Assembly: GCA_914767715.1 (NCBI GenBank)
Contig: OU612074.1
Coordinates: 12,200,062-12,264,061, forward strand
Reading direction: 5' to 3'
Origin: Membranipora membranacea
Lineage: Eukaryota; Bryozoa; Gymnolaemata; Cheilostomatida; Membraniporidae
DNA: 64,000 nucleotides
Notes under the pieces: model-generated
The model's database searches: none
The model's input: the letters and a program-made list of their open reading frames with translations, nothing else
What the model was told of the DNA's origin: nothing
Position numbers and translations under genes: made by a program
Shown here: positions 13,501 to 25,419 of the stretch, piece by piece
Layout: the number at the start of each line of letters is the position of its first letter
How positions within the stretch are numbered: position 1 is the stretch's first letter

Positions 13501-16500
13501 CAGGTTGAGTTCTGTATTTGGGACCAGGATATATGTACGGCAGTAATCAGGGGGAACAAAAAATGAAATTGGAAGAATCCACATGATAAACTAAAAAGTA
13601 TTGTATAATGATATAGCAAAAAATTGTAGCTATTCCAACAATGGTCCTCCTACAAACTTACGCTGTCCGTTAGAACTTTTTGCTGAGAGATTCACATGCT
13701 GAAGTTATTCACTATTATATCAAACTTAAAAATCTTTATGTTATAATGAAGAAATTGAATTTGATATCAATGTAAAAATGGGTTAACCATTGCAAGGAAT
13801 TTGAGCCTTTAGCATTTTTGGTCCTCATTCATCCCTCGGCTAAAATTTATTAAAAATTTGTACAATACTAAAACATTGATGAAATATTCATGATAAGGTC
13901 TTTCACTATCCATTTCATTATATTAAAGGGCAACCAAGGTTTAGCGGCAATGCATTAATGGGTAGGAAATAATGTGCTAGGCAGTATCAGCTTTGTGCAT
14001 TTCGCGATGCAAAACTCAAAGTAGGTGCTGACTCTAAGCTGGGTAACACCTCAGTTTAAGGGAGGTGTTAAAGACATTGCTGTAATGATGATAGAGCACA
14101 GGCTAAATAATAACAGGAACAGGAAACTGCTCTGTGGTATTCTATTTAAGCAGAGTTTGAGTACCTGATGGAAGAAATGTTTCACAAGAATTCTGGCTAA
14201 ATAATCATCCAAAATAGATTTTGACTTTTTCCCTATGCAGAAGGTGCAATCTGCTATTAATCAATGAGAAGTTGTTTGAAACCTTGGTTGCCCTTTAAAC
14301 TTGAAAAATATTTATTTTATAGACACAGAGCACATACCAGCACAGCTGAGTAGTATAAATGCGTAGTGACTGAGTCTGTTATCACACTCAGGTACGGGTA
14401 CAGATGGTACGAGGAAAGTACAGGTGTTAGTCTCCTCACATCTCTCATATAACGACTGCAATCGCAAACGTAGATACACCATCACAATATGCTGTAGTTT
14501 ACTTTGTTACATTTATATAACAAGATAGAACAAAAGGCCAAAAGACAATCAAAATTCCAAGAATTATGTTTCCAAAACAACTTCATTTGAAATAAAAGCC
14601 TGCCCTTATCTATATACATAAAAAAAATTCAGGCAGAGCTTTTGGTACTCTTGGTGTGTAAAATCACAGTGCAATTAAAGAGATTACTACTCTGTGTGAT
14701 CTGTGTGATCTCCCTGGTGTGATATCAGGGAGTTTGGTCCCAAAGTCCCTGGTGATATAATAAACATACAAAACTTTTGGTCAGGTGGAGATAAATCGAA
14801 GATCCACACAATATGCAATACAATGGACAAGCTTATCACGTTTTGAATCACATGGTCGCAAAATTAAAAGTAAGTGTATCATATATCGTTGTGAAAAAGG
14901 CGCATGGAGTTAGCATCGTAAAAAATTTGTATGATATCCATTGGATGGTGAGAGAAAAAGTGATGACAAAGCTTACATTTAAGAAGGGATTCTCCGCGTC
15001 ATGTATGTAGCAGTCCCCTACACTGTATTTACACTGCTCTCCTTGCAGGGGTGTAGTCTGATTAGCCATAACCCCCCAGTTCATACCTCGTCCAACCTTT
15101 ATAATATAGTTAGGCCTGTCACATGTGAATCTGTAATTACACAATTCAAACAATTACCAAAGAATCTTAGCTAAATACAATATAGGTTCAGAAATGAGGC
15201 TGTAGTCACTAGTCACACATCGTAAAGAAATTCTATAAACAAAGAAGTAAGAAATAAAAACAGAGGTTGGCCAGATGGAAACATGAGACCTAGGACTTTC
15301 TTTTATGATAGTTATGATTATTTACACTGATGATCCTATATTAGATTGGCCAAGATTGGAGGAAACGTGATATAAGATTATGCTCCAGGCAACATTGTTT
15401 CTTCATTGTTTTAACATTTTACTCTCTGCTTGCATTCTCTGGAGAACACTCTGCACCTTGCTTAGAGCCTCAATGGAAAGGGTGGGTGGCACACCCACTC
15501 ATAGTAATTGAAGTCCCCAGCCTATGAATAAGACGGGAACTCTGTCAAAACAATTTTCAAGGGTATGCTGAGAATGTTGACAGGACAAAAATAGCTTTCT
15601 TGGTCCCCAATGAGTTGATGTGGATGAAAATATGAGATGAAATCTTGGTTTGATTTCCTTGCATGCCATCCGATATCCAAACTGTTACATAACTGTCAGC
15701 AAATGGCTGCAACTGCAACAAGATACCATCTTTGCATTAGTGCCTTCCCTATTTAAGACCATATGACAATATGTCATTGTTTCTAAATTACCAGTCCATG
15801 TCCGAATTTAAACGACAACAAAAGCTTTTAACATATTTCATGAAATTCTGTCAGCTGAAACTAAGTGTTCTGGGCGTTCACAAAAGTGCTGAAGTTAAAT
15901 TACAATTTATCTCAGAATCAGTAATAAATTGAAGTTACATCAAGGTAACTCCCAACACCGAAGGCCAATCTCTAACTGACTTTCTATATTGCCAATTGAG
16001 TCGAAGAAAGTACAAACAGCAAAATTGTCCATTAAAGCGCCTTCCTTAATTAAACTATAGATATATTCAGAGTGAACCATTTGGGAACAAATTTGCCTAC
16101 TCACAAACATGAAGGAGGGAAGTCGTTGCCAAGATCTGGTTCTAATAGAAAGCCCCCACTCCTTCATGGTTGACAAGTTTGACTTACCGATATGTTACAC
16201 CAGCGCAGGCCAGCTGCTGAACTCTGTACATCATAGCCTGTCCGATAATAAGAGACTGTATCCCTAAAAATAAATATAAATCTGCTAGGTCAGCAGAGAA
16301 CATTGCGCTGCCGTTACTTAGTTGTGATTTCCAGGCAACTATGGATGATGAATTATACTGTTGTGAAGTATTGAGAAATTTATTTTGATTGCAGAAGCCG
16401 ATTTCCTAGCAATATAATGAGTACGTCCAACTAGCTCCAACCTCTTCCCAACGTGTGATATAGTGATTTTTGGTGTAGATCTAGTCAATGATTTGTCAGG

Positions 16501-18697
16501 GTGACAGCAGAGCTAGCAATGACTCATTAACTGGGCAAAACATTGACTTTGCCAAACACACGATACTCCTGAGGGACAACTCCTTCACTTTGAACGAAAA
16601 GGAGATAAAATCTAGTGCAAGGAAAAATTAGTCCTGAATAAACAAAAGGGATTTAGGTCTGGAGTCTTGGGGGATTTAGGAATGACTTATTGACCAATAA
16701 AACTTTGTAAGGGGGAGTGTTAACTGTTAAGTATATTACTGCTTTGTCATTGTTGCGTTTATGCCCTGCATCATGAAGCCTCTTTTGCAACCAAAGAAAA
16801 CTGGGATTACGACGCACATTCTGCTCTGATTACCTCTGATCTAGATTAAGGTCGCACTGATCTCACTGGCAATATGTTTTTGCAAATGTTTGAGTGTGAT
16901 AGTCCAGTGCACAAACTCTACCTAGTTGATGGTAGAAGTATTCCATTAACAACCACATCACAAGTGCGGTTGGTAATGAAATGCTACTTCTTTCAACATG
17001 GGCAACATTTGTGCACTTTAACTGAAATGCCATATGATTCCGACATATTACTTCTAATGGAGACTGACAGAGATTTATGCTCTTTGCCTCTTTCTCAAGC
17101 ACTCCAGTATTTACACCAAATTAAGCAACATTTAACTCAGTGATAGTTTTGAAGATACATTCATCAAACAATATATGGACAGACACAAGGGTTTGCTAAA
17201 AACCCCTATCCCCTGAGTATAGAACTGACATTATACTGTCACTCAATGCTGAAAATTATCAAAGCTGAATTCTCCAGGGATTTTTTAGTTGAGATCTCAA
17301 GGATAGATTTCACAAATGTGATGTTTTATCATATATACCAAAAACCGACGTAATCAACCAGCAGTCAAGATGCAGGCAGTCATTCCATCTAGATGTTTGG
17401 GTTTAATAGGTTGCAGTTTTCAATTATGGACTAGAAATAAAAAAGCAAAAGACCTTGAATTTTTTTTGGTGTAAGTAAAGTTAGATAGCTAGATTTTAAC
17501 CCTCGGATATTTGACGAGGGCTGCATTTCCACGGTCAAACTGGGTATCAATAATAGCAGAGGGACAACACTAAACATAGTTTTGTTTTTAAATTAGCCAT
17601 CAGATAAACAATTATCTAAATTCATTTGAGGTATGCCCAAACATAAATACAGTCTGATAACATTTTTATGAGCAAGCCGGTTATGATTTAAGACAAAAAA
17701 TTAAATGAACTGATTTATTTGTTTTCGATCCTTACTCATTAAATTTCGAAGCCATGTACTTTTTTTTTATACGATACTTTACCATGAGGTTCATTCCTAT
17801 AAAAGACCTCTAAAGGCAGTCTAGCAAACGAGCATCACTATCTAAGACCAGTATTGTCATGTATTGGTGATTAATGTTACAGCCCTCTTGTAGCTGATGT
17901 CCTCAAATGTTTCAAACATTATCAACCATATTCCGTACAATGGGAATTTGGTTGAAAATGAAATGTGTCTACCATCAACCCGGGCAATGTTTGAGCACTT
18001 CAACCCTGATTCAACTAGTCTGAGCCCCACAGACCCTCGCCCCCCCCCCCCCACCTGCCCCTGGGCAAGAATTTTGGACAAGTTTTTATTTAGTTGTGTT
18101 TGGACAAGTTTTGTTTAGTTCAATTAAAATGCTAAAAATGATCAGTCCTTCAAGTTGGAAAAAATGGCATTGTTCAATGCATGTATGATTCGAATTATTA
18201 TCTACAATTTAAACATCAAAAAAATTAAAAGACCTACTAGGCCAGATGGCTGAATGCAAGCTACAAAGCTACCTTATATCTGAGGATTGATAGAGTGAGA
18301 TAACTCCTTCATCGAAGAGAAGGGGAGTAGTAGTAGCCAAGGGGCCAAGCGGGGAGGGGAAGGGAGGGGACCAAGAGTCTGTGGGGCTTAGACTAGTTGA
18401 AGCAGGTTTGAAGTGCTCCAACGTTGCCTGGGTTGATGGTAGTAGCATTTCATCATCATCATTCCGATTGCACAGGATCTGGTTGATAATGAATTGTTAC
18501 TAACATTAACCCTTTGGAAATGTTTGAGCACTGCAACAGCAACAGGGGCATGACCTCTGAGTGCTCCGAGTTTCAGAAAATACAATAGGGATCCCACACT
18601 TACCTTCACCATTATCAGTTGTCTGCTCCTGCGACAAAGCAATCCCAAAATAGCACCAAATAGTGCACACCAGTAGTAAGGCTTTAGCTCTCGCCAT
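5535..18697 (-). CDS. Membrane mucin with two SUEL-type lectin domains (11 exons, 1006 aa)
   Basis: Exons in transcript order: 18697-18604, 16263-16188, 15130-14977, 14455-14338, 13366-13124, 12387-12082, 11783-11581, 11145-11031, 9639-8230, 7501-7384, 5718-5535. All have AG/GT borders, and the phases join without a break into 3021 nt ending in TAA. Residues 1-22 are a signal peptide (start MARAKALLLVC, good Kozak context). Residues 51-146 and 343-435 each carry eight cysteines with nearly identical spacing (9-30-7-17-6-12-14 against 9-28-7-17-6-12-13), the SUEL/rhamnose-binding lectin pattern. Residues 148-330 are a Gly/Pro/Ser/Thr linker, 437-906 a mucin stalk, about 919-944 a transmembrane helix, and 946-1006 a basic then acidic tail. 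The canonical YGR and DPC sugar-binding motifs are missing, replaced by WG and P(E/G)C, so sugar binding is uncertain. The architecture recalls EVA-1-type SUEL receptors but matches no named protein I know. The role is inferred as cell-surface adhesion or recognition. Confidence 0.88.
7590..7709. mobile_element. Foldback element copy (TGTGCTNA ends)
   Basis: Two arms of about 50 bp are inverted copies of each other. The left holds GTCGTGGCATGCCATGA and the right TCATAATGGGGTGACAC. It belongs to the family described in the findings. Confidence 0.6.
8230..9639 (-). CDS. Mucin stalk exon (exon 9) of the SUEL mucin
   Basis: This single 1410-nt exon encodes residues 437-906. It consists mostly of Thr and Ser with Pro, Ala, Gln, Asn and Val, and contains recurring TTT, TTS, STT and VTT clusters but no strict tandem repeat. 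It is a dense potential O-glycosylation region and so probably an extended, rigid stalk that lifts the lectin domains off the membrane. The acceptor is attacag/TGACC and the donor is CAAG/gtataat. The opposite-strand reading frames at 8370-8726 and 9123-9413 are its shadows. Confidence 0.88.
9734..9848. mobile_element. TTAA-flanked MITE, internally deleted copy
   Basis: About 115 bp. It begins with the reverse complement of the right end of the full element and closes with the other terminal repeat, sharing the TTAA at 9845-9848 with copy 1. Its outer end is degenerate (GTAA). It stops about 95 bp upstream of the mucin exon acceptor. Confidence 0.7.
9845..10223. mobile_element. TTAA-flanked MITE, full-length copy 1
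   Basis: 379 bp bounded by TTAA, with terminal inverted repeats AGGGCAACCAAGGTTT / AAACCTTGGTTGCCCT. It lies in intron 8 of the SUEL mucin gene. No coding capacity. The TTAA target suggests piggyBac-type mobilisation (inference). Confidence 0.8.
10223..10323. mobile_element. Foldback element copy
   Basis: Begins AGTGCTAG, ends GAGCAAAACT. Centre arms CAGTGACATTCCATCA and TGATCATGGAATGCCACT. It abuts the right end of the TTAA MITE, whose last bases it shares. Confidence 0.65.
10405..10471. repeat. Imperfect inverted repeat in mucin intron 8
   Basis: AACCATCCTGGGCTCAGGTCT faces AGACCTGAACTCAGGATGGTT with an ~11-nt loop. Confidence 0.7.
10632..10765. mobile_element. Foldback element copy
   Basis: Begins AGTGCACAAACCTTGCC, ends AAGATTGAGCACTT, with ATTATCAACC and GGTTGATATTGGAATG inside. 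Confidence 0.55.
11031..11783 (-). CDS. SUEL-type lectin domain 2 (exons 7-8)
   Basis: Exons 11783-11581 and 11145-11031 encode residues 331-436. Cysteines are at 343, 352, 380, 387, 404, 410, 422 and 435. Matching pieces are YTFSC, GLIWG, GDC, KRCNYRHSC and FLLFKC. The phase-0 internal intron and phase-1 outer borders mirror domain 1, which points to duplication of an exon module. Confidence 0.84.
11209..11253. repeat. Hairpin with 15-bp perfect arms
   Basis: GCTCTGATTGGTTGG faces CCAACCAATCAGAGC across a 15-nt loop, in mucin intron 8. Confidence 0.8.
12082..13366 (-). CDS. Low-complexity linker exons 5 and 6 of the SUEL mucin
   Basis: The two exons are 13366-13124 (243 nt) and 12387-12082 (306 nt). 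Both are symmetrical phase 1-1, so either or both can be skipped without a frame change. The first is rich in Pro, Ser, Thr and Asn; the second in Gly, Gln and Ser with many short GG and GDG runs. Together they separate the two lectin domains by about 180 residues. The short repetitive coding sequence is prone to length variation. Confidence 0.8.
12668..12897. repeat. Minisatellite, ten 23-bp units
   Basis: The unit combines CTCTAACTCC, TTGGTTAGATACA and differs only in the first copy (one base). A facing copy of the unit's core, GGAGTTAGAGTGT, lies at 12655-12667, making a stem with the first unit. It sits in intron 5 of the SUEL mucin. Confidence 0.95.
13923..14298. mobile_element. TTAA-flanked MITE, full-length copy 2
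   Basis: 376 bp, same ends and interior as 9845-10223 and in the same orientation. It lies in intron 4 of the SUEL mucin gene. Confidence 0.8.
14338..16263 (-). CDS. SUEL-type lectin domain 1 (exons 2-4)
   Basis: Three exons (16263-16188, 15130-14977, 14455-14338) encode residues 32-147. Cysteines are at 51, 60, 90, 97, 114, 120, 132 and 146. Recognisable pieces are YRFTC, IIKVGRGMNWG, GDC, YERCEETNTC and the closing FILLSC. The intron after residue 108 is phase 0, at the same place as in domain 2. An extra phase-2 intron at residue 57 is absent from domain 2. Outer borders are phase 1. Confidence 0.82.
16916..17017. mobile_element. Foldback element copy, best-preserved arms
   Basis: Arms of about 49 bp: the left begins AGTGCACAAA and ends TTAACAACC; the right begins GGTTGGTAATGAAATGCTAC and ends TTTGTGCACT. 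They pair over most of their length. Confidence 0.7.
17900..17999. mobile_element. Foldback element copy, left arm shortened
   Basis: The right arm runs GGTTGAAAATGAAATGTG to TTTGAGCACT; the left arm is partly lost but keeps TTATCAACCATATTCC. Confidence 0.5.
18412..18532. mobile_element. Foldback element copy in intron 1 of the SUEL mucin
   Basis: Begins AGTGCTCCAACGTTGCC, ends GGAAATGTTTGAGCACT. The inner arms TAGTAGCATTTCATCA and TGATAATGAATTGTTACTA face each other. Confidence 0.6.
18604..18697 (-). CDS. Exon 1 of the SUEL mucin: signal peptide
   Basis: The exon codes for 31 residues plus one base. There is a hydrophobic core ALLLVCTIWCYFGIA and a likely cleavage near ALS-QEQ. The donor is GAAG/gtaagt at 18603, phase 1. 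A candidate acceptor (ttgcag) just above 18748 suggests that the 5' UTR continues in an upstream exon; the promoter is therefore not located. Confidence 0.85.
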
Positions 18698-18748
18698 CCT
18701 TGAGGTTTGATTTAGGCAGTTTTAGTACAGTGATTGGTAGTGATGAAA

Positions 18749-21700
18749 CTGCAATATAAGAAAATCAGCCTTAATTTTTTAACCAATGTACACGGTCTTC
18801 CCTCTACCTCCCAGCCAAGGCAAACAGACAGATAAAACAGCATACAGTTAAAGCATAAATGATTCCCTATTTAGAGAGTTATCGATGGAATTTTCAGTCT
18901 AGCTGCGGTACCATCAACCATCTCACAAAAGCGAATTGTCAAAAATCTTAACTTTCCAACTACAAAAAGGATCACAGACAGCACCCAGTGACAGCAAAAT
19001 ACTATCAAGAAATTGAACAAATGAGGGGATTAAGGTGGGTGTGTAGGTGTGAAGGAGAGAGCCATATCAATTGAGTTTCAAATAACTCACAACTTCCGAA
19101 ATTCACAATCTTAGCTCGGTATTGCAGGACACTTGGTACGTTTTACTTCAAGTACTGCATATTCATGTCGTTGCATAAACACATGCAGCTGAATCTATCT
19201 TGCATAAACTTCATGTTCGGTGGGCGTACTAAGAACTCTTGGTAATGTTTAACTTTCCATATTTTATCAGATCAATCAATATAAGCGCACACAAATAACG
19301 TGTGTTTACAATGCATCGATCTAAAGCTAATATTGACAATTTTACTTTTTTGCTGCCGCCCTGCAGCAAATAATATGCACAGGGTTTGTGGGGATGTTTA
19401 CAGGGACTGTTTTAAAGGGACTCGTTAGCAACGCAAGACGAGACAGGTTTATATTATAAGTAGGATGGAGGCTTGTCTTCTCTTTTGTAATGGCCCTCCA
19501 GCAAAAAGCTAAACCAAGTTCATTGCACTACCAGCCTATCAAGCTGCTAAATCGCCACACACAGTGTTCGTCTAAATAACAGGGAGGCCATGTTTACATG
19601 TGATCCAACGTGGTCAACGTCATGTAATTTAATTAAAACTATCTGCAAACCTAAGTGACCTTGGTGATACGGGACTCAACTCTGTTATGAGTGCAACAGA
19701 TGGAGAGGAATTCAAACGTAAAACCGTAAAAACAACAGACGTCCTGAAGCCATGTTATACAGTTTTTGTGCATGTCACTGACAGGGATTGTACTTAATTC
19801 ACCAAAAGAAGAGCACGTGATCAGGATGTCAGTGGCACCGATGAACTCCCTTCAGTTCATTGGTGCCACATCTCCATTGAAATGCAACTCTTTAGTGATT
19901 GATGTAAATGCTTTGAATGAAATTCCAAATCTTTCAATTAGTGATCTCCTAAATACAATTTTGGTCATAGAAGCACATATTTGACTTCTGTTTTGAAACA
20001 TTTCAATGATCACCCTGGTGCATGCTGAAGTAAACCTAGGTCAGAACATTAAACGTCTAATTTGGTTCTTTGGTTCTGCGGGCCATAGGCAACAAATGTG
20101 ATAGCCCATTTCTTAAGATTTCAGATCTATGTTGCTTCTTCAGTGGATGTATGTTTCCTCGTTTCCACATGTTACTATGAGCATCCTAGCTGACATTCTG
20201 ACTGCTAAGTTGATAACAGCACCGCACAAACTAAAGCATTGACCAATTCACATCTTGTCAAGAAACCCATTGACAGGCCATGACCGAGTAAAGTGTTTGA
20301 CTCACTTGTAAGTAATACACAGATTCCAGGAAACAGAGATGTCCTCAGCATCTGATGTGTAAAACTCCGATTATCACTGATGGTAACAGCTTTCTCAACA
20401 CACCATTATCATCTTCAATCATAGTATCTTCTGTCAAAAGTGTGGGCGACTTGTACCTCTCTACACGCTACCCGAACAAATTCCTCAAATGATCTGAAGT
20501 AAGAAAAGTCCAGTCAGCTGTATCCTCATCCTCAATTAGATCCTCATTACTATATGATACTGAGTGACAAGACTGACCCAAGTCAACGTTATTGACTAAT
20601 ATTATGTAAGGTATGTTCCATATGAGATATCGGTGAAAAATAACAATGACGGAAAGGAGGGAGTGGTGTTACTCGATTGACATTGACCCTCCCGAAGCGG
20701 GTTTTATATTCCGCCAATGTGTCATCTCCAAATAATGATAGTAAGAGATAGCGCGGAGTAAAATATCCTTATTGAAGAAATGCTTTTGCAAAGAAAATGT
20801 AGAGGATATCGTATCAGGCTTCAGAGGCAGTCACTATTATATATCGTCCTGTAAAGTTACGCCAGATTTTTGCAATCTCCCCAATCTTTTACTCATTCAA
20901 AATCCACTTTTCTTGAATTCCCAGCAACTGCATAATATAATTCCGCTAGGCTACACACTTTTTCCACAGAAGCGCCGCGCTTTAAAAAACTGAATTAAGT
21001 GAAATTTTTATGATAGCTGAAACCGCTAAACTCTTAGCTTAGCATTCCTAAGACAGCAGCAATTTTGATAATATAGCATAAACAAACATACCCTATTGGT
21101 GACAGCTGTGTCTCACGGCAGCATATCACAATATATTATATATCTGCGTCAGCGCCACTTGCAAGGTCACTCGCCTGCTGCCGTTTCAAATTAAGGCTGC
21201 CGCAGTGTGGATGTGCCTCCGTCCACAGGGCATTTGTTATACTGAATGTGTTTGCGTGTCCAACTATGTGGAAGTGAAACTCCTCTGAGAAACAATGTGT
21301 GCACAAGCCAATGTGTGCACAATCATGTAATGATATCCCAGGTCATATTGTTATGAATATTTTTATCAATAATATTTATTGGAGATTATGCCAATATCTC
21401 TTTACTCTGTTACAAATATTTCACAACAAGATAACAAAAACTTAATTGATAGAGCATTGGCCTTCTTTGGCACCTTGTTAATCGGATATTAATATCACAT
21501 AAAATTATTGGGCCACTATTGAACGGCTAATGAAATTGTGTCTGGGCGTTTGAGACATTTTTCTTCAAGGTTCCATGAACTTGTAGAAAATTAATCGAAT
21601 TACGGCCAATTACAATGAACACTATGTTTTTGCATTAAGTGAACACGGACAAAGTATTCTCGAAGATGTCAATGAATTGCCAATGAGCAAAAATACTAAA

Positions 21701-24700
21701 CATCTCGTAAGTTCACTGAGTTCCAAATGAGGCAAATTATCAACACTGGATCAATATAAACACGTACTTGCAGCAATGCTCATGTCTAAGTTCATACACT
21801 CCACCTGACATGATACAAAGCAACTCTAACTGAACATTTCGTTAAGTTCAATTCCACTAAACGGGACTGTTGATTCATATTATGACGCTCACTTCTCAAA
21901 GGGCTGTTAAATGACATAGAGTTGAGGTAGTGCGACCATTACTCAAGTAACAGACAAACCTCTGACACCTTCCTAGTGCACATGGCTAACCCTGAAGTGT
22001 AGATCCCCTTAGCCTTAACCTCTGAGCTTTAAATGATAAGCGCATAGCCTGAGCCCACCCCCCCCCCCCAAACTCTTACCCTCGCCCGACGGCACCCCGT
22101 AGAGAAAATCATAGGAGACAGGAGCGTATGAAACTTTCAACATTGAGAGATGAAAAACAAAAGTATTGCATAGAGAGCACTGGTTTGATGCTGCAACCGA
22201 GGCAATCATCATATTCTTGAGATGCTAAACGTATTGTATCTTAGTTTGAGCCTCCAAGACTTTTCCCCCTCGCCTGATGGCCCCCGGAGATATTCGGTCA
22301 ACAGACAGAGTTTTAGAGAAAATCAGAAAATCAAGAGAGCCTTCTGATACACACTGATCACTACCAAAAATATTTCTATAAATTTCACATACCTCAAAGT
22401 TTCTCTATGGGTTGTTTTAGTAATATTTCCCTTGATGCCTTCGTTTCTGCTTGCAAAAAGTATGATAATCCAATGTCGCTGAAATCTTCTGCAAAACAGT
22501 AAATCTATCTCAGTCAAGAAACACTTAGTTCTTCAAGTGCCAATAAGGAAGGTTGCCAAAATTTCAAAATCTGGGGTGAAAGCCTTCTAACACATTAGCG
22601 TAAGTTGCGGAATACATAAACACTAATTATGGTGATTACAAGGTAACAGCCAAAAGATTTAGTAGATTAAATCTTAAATTCTCACCTGGGCCCCAACAGT
22701 AAGCCTGTAATTATGGAATTAGCAGATTTGGGCCAGTTGAGTTCTACAATAATATCCGAAGTGCACATGAGAGTGACATGAAATGCATGCTGGGTTTAAT
22801 ACGAAAATCTACAACGACAAATCACCGCTGCCTATCCTACAAGCCTCTTCATTGAAAGCGCTGAAAAACACTTTCTCGCTGCATAATATAATGTAATAAT
22901 AGTATTATGTTTTTATTTAGTACAACAAACGCAAGTATGACAATTGAAGTATTATCTTATGTAAAGATCTGTTTACTGTAAATCTTAGCCCATAGGACTT
23001 TAGCAAAAGCAGGGGTGTGCAACACGCCCCCAAACTAAGGGAAGGCAGCATTATATTACTTAATGCAACATAATACGATCAATAGAGATTTCATATTCTC
23101 ATGATGAGAAGGGCTACTCTTATGTCAACATTATGGATCATTCATCCCTAAATCAAGAGGTCGTTTGACAGGGCGGGTAATCATCATTTCTTTCTTTCCC
23201 TCTCTTACTTAGGTTACAAAAGAGTCGGTGATTTTTGGCAGACCACCCACTGATAATCACAAAACACAACATGGAGGAATGCTAATTTCCTATTGACAGG
23301 TGCAGAAGTCAATGCTTCTAACTGACTACTTCGCCATGCACTGACCGGGCTGACAGGTGCGCCATTGCCTGATTGGGATCATAGGTGCCCCGTTGCCTTA
23401 GCGGTGACTCGAACTTGATGAACCTTCATGATAAACAGGCAGCCACACAAGTTGGACAAACATGAAAATTTATCATGAGATGAATCTGAATAATATATGA
23501 TGTCTATCATGCTATGACACCAGACTAGACACGTACTTTAAGATAATAACGCATGCAAGTATCTCAATGACTATTTTTGAATATTTAGTAACTTAGTTTG
23601 AATGATAACTTCTCAAAATGAAAGCCGTATGGTCTGTGTTATAACAAATTAGTGGTGGAACTGCAAGGAAAATAATGTTAATGCCCATAAAAATTGTAAC
23701 TTTGCCACAGGTATCGAACATTTGTTTTTACAGTTGATCAAAACATAGCCCGACTAATTATGTGTCTAAAAATAAGTTACCAGAATGACAAATAACAAAT
23801 AAACAAGCATTTGCATCTGATTCGCATAAAAAGTAAATATAATATTTTAAATAAAATTAACTTACCTAATTTTATAGGAGAATATACAAATTAGAGAAAA
23901 GTCATCACAACTTAATCGCTGCCTGGGAAGACAAGTAAGCTGACCTCCACCTGGCAGCTGCCGCAGATACAAAGATCGGCTCTCCTAATGTGACGCACTT
24001 GCAATTTCCTTTTGCAGCTTATTGCAATCATATAACATTATTTGTTCAGCTATTGTACTTTTTGAGGGTATTTGAGGTTATTTGAGTCGCTGAACCCTCG
24101 AACTAAATACTCGAGATTATTGACAGTTCAAATAAGGAGCTGCCTTGTGCGTACATCACAGAGTGTAGCACTGTAACACTCGAGTTACCTTAGCTATACC
24201 GTTAGGTAAGGAATAGCAATATGAAATTATTGGAATTTGAGCTGAAGATTGAATAAGAAGCAAGTCAAGCATTCTTAGTAGGTGCTATGAAAATCACCAA
24301 AACACTTTCTTAAAAGGGTTATCCAATGACATATTTCTGAGTAGCCATCTTCACCAAATAATCAATTGGCAATATCGTGCACAAATCTTGAGTTGTGCTC
24401 ACATTGCTTATCATAAACACAGAGAGCACAACTTCTAACACCATACCACTTGTCTATGTTCCCAGGAGGCTATTATAATCATAAAGTTACTTGTAATGAA
24501 CCTAGCTAGACAGGGCACTATTATATTATAGAAAATAATTATTAAGGCACAGAGCAGGTGGTGTAGTGACTTTGAATTGTGTTGTAGCAATGGGTATCAG
24601 TGATATTTTTCTGCTGATAACTCGATCAATTTTCATCAGATTTTGAGTTTGAAAATTTGCAAATCTACTGCAACCTTGAGTAATTATCATTGCAACTTCA

Positions 24701-25419
24701 CAATTCAATGTTGTTACCTCACCACAATCATGTAACTCACCGAAGCTGTATATTATGTCCTGTCTAGGCTATTATTGTAAAATCTGAGGTGCTAAAAGAA
24801 TAATTTAGGACGTTACACCCTACCGAGTGAATAGGCCTATTCAAATAGACATCAATGATTTCGTAACTCAATGTATTTGGCACACAAATCAAGACACTAG
24901 GCCCGTATTATCACATAACATGGAAAGTGTTAGGTGCTGCCCAAATTAAAACAACCGGTAATACAAGCCAACCGTTCCCAAAAATACTCAGCTGCAACTT
25001 GCCTAGGCTAAATCACAAAACGTATCTCATCACATAATAAATATAATATGTAAGGCTAATTAGAGTCATAGAGATAATATTATTGGTATTAGGATGAATG
25101 CACATCACCGGTTCACAAGAACTACCAGAGGCAGCAACTGGTAAAACTAGCACCCTATAAAGATTGAAGAAGGACAGGAAAGATAAAACAATAAATAACA
25201 CATCAGACTGACCCGTGTAATTCAATCTGGTTCCCTACAGGGTATAGGATATCATGGGCAATGCCATCAGTCTCTCAACTACCAACTACTACATTGATGA
25301 TCTATAAGATGTATTTCTTGGGTAATGGCTGGATATATTCATCCTGAAGGGATTTGAGTTTAGAAGAGTGTTGTTAGAATAGAAGACTAATTCCTACATT
25401 AGTATTGTTTAATTGGAGA
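18749..25419. other. Intergenic between the SUEL mucin and COX17
   Basis: No exon with a family signature was seen on either strand. It should contain the SUEL mucin promoter and any 5' UTR exon, but no TATA box or initiator stands out. Contains the 19832 hairpin, C/G runs near 22060 and AT-rich unique DNA. Confidence 0.4.
19832..19869. repeat. Hairpin in the region upstream of the SUEL mucin
   Basis: GTGGCACCGATGAACT faces AGTTCATTGGTGCCAC with one mismatch and a short loop. Confidence 0.75.

Noticed and set aside
18506-18697. 63-residue frame with a Cys-rich end after the signal peptide
   Set aside because: A strong donor at 18603 ends the exon; the Cys run is read-through into the intron.
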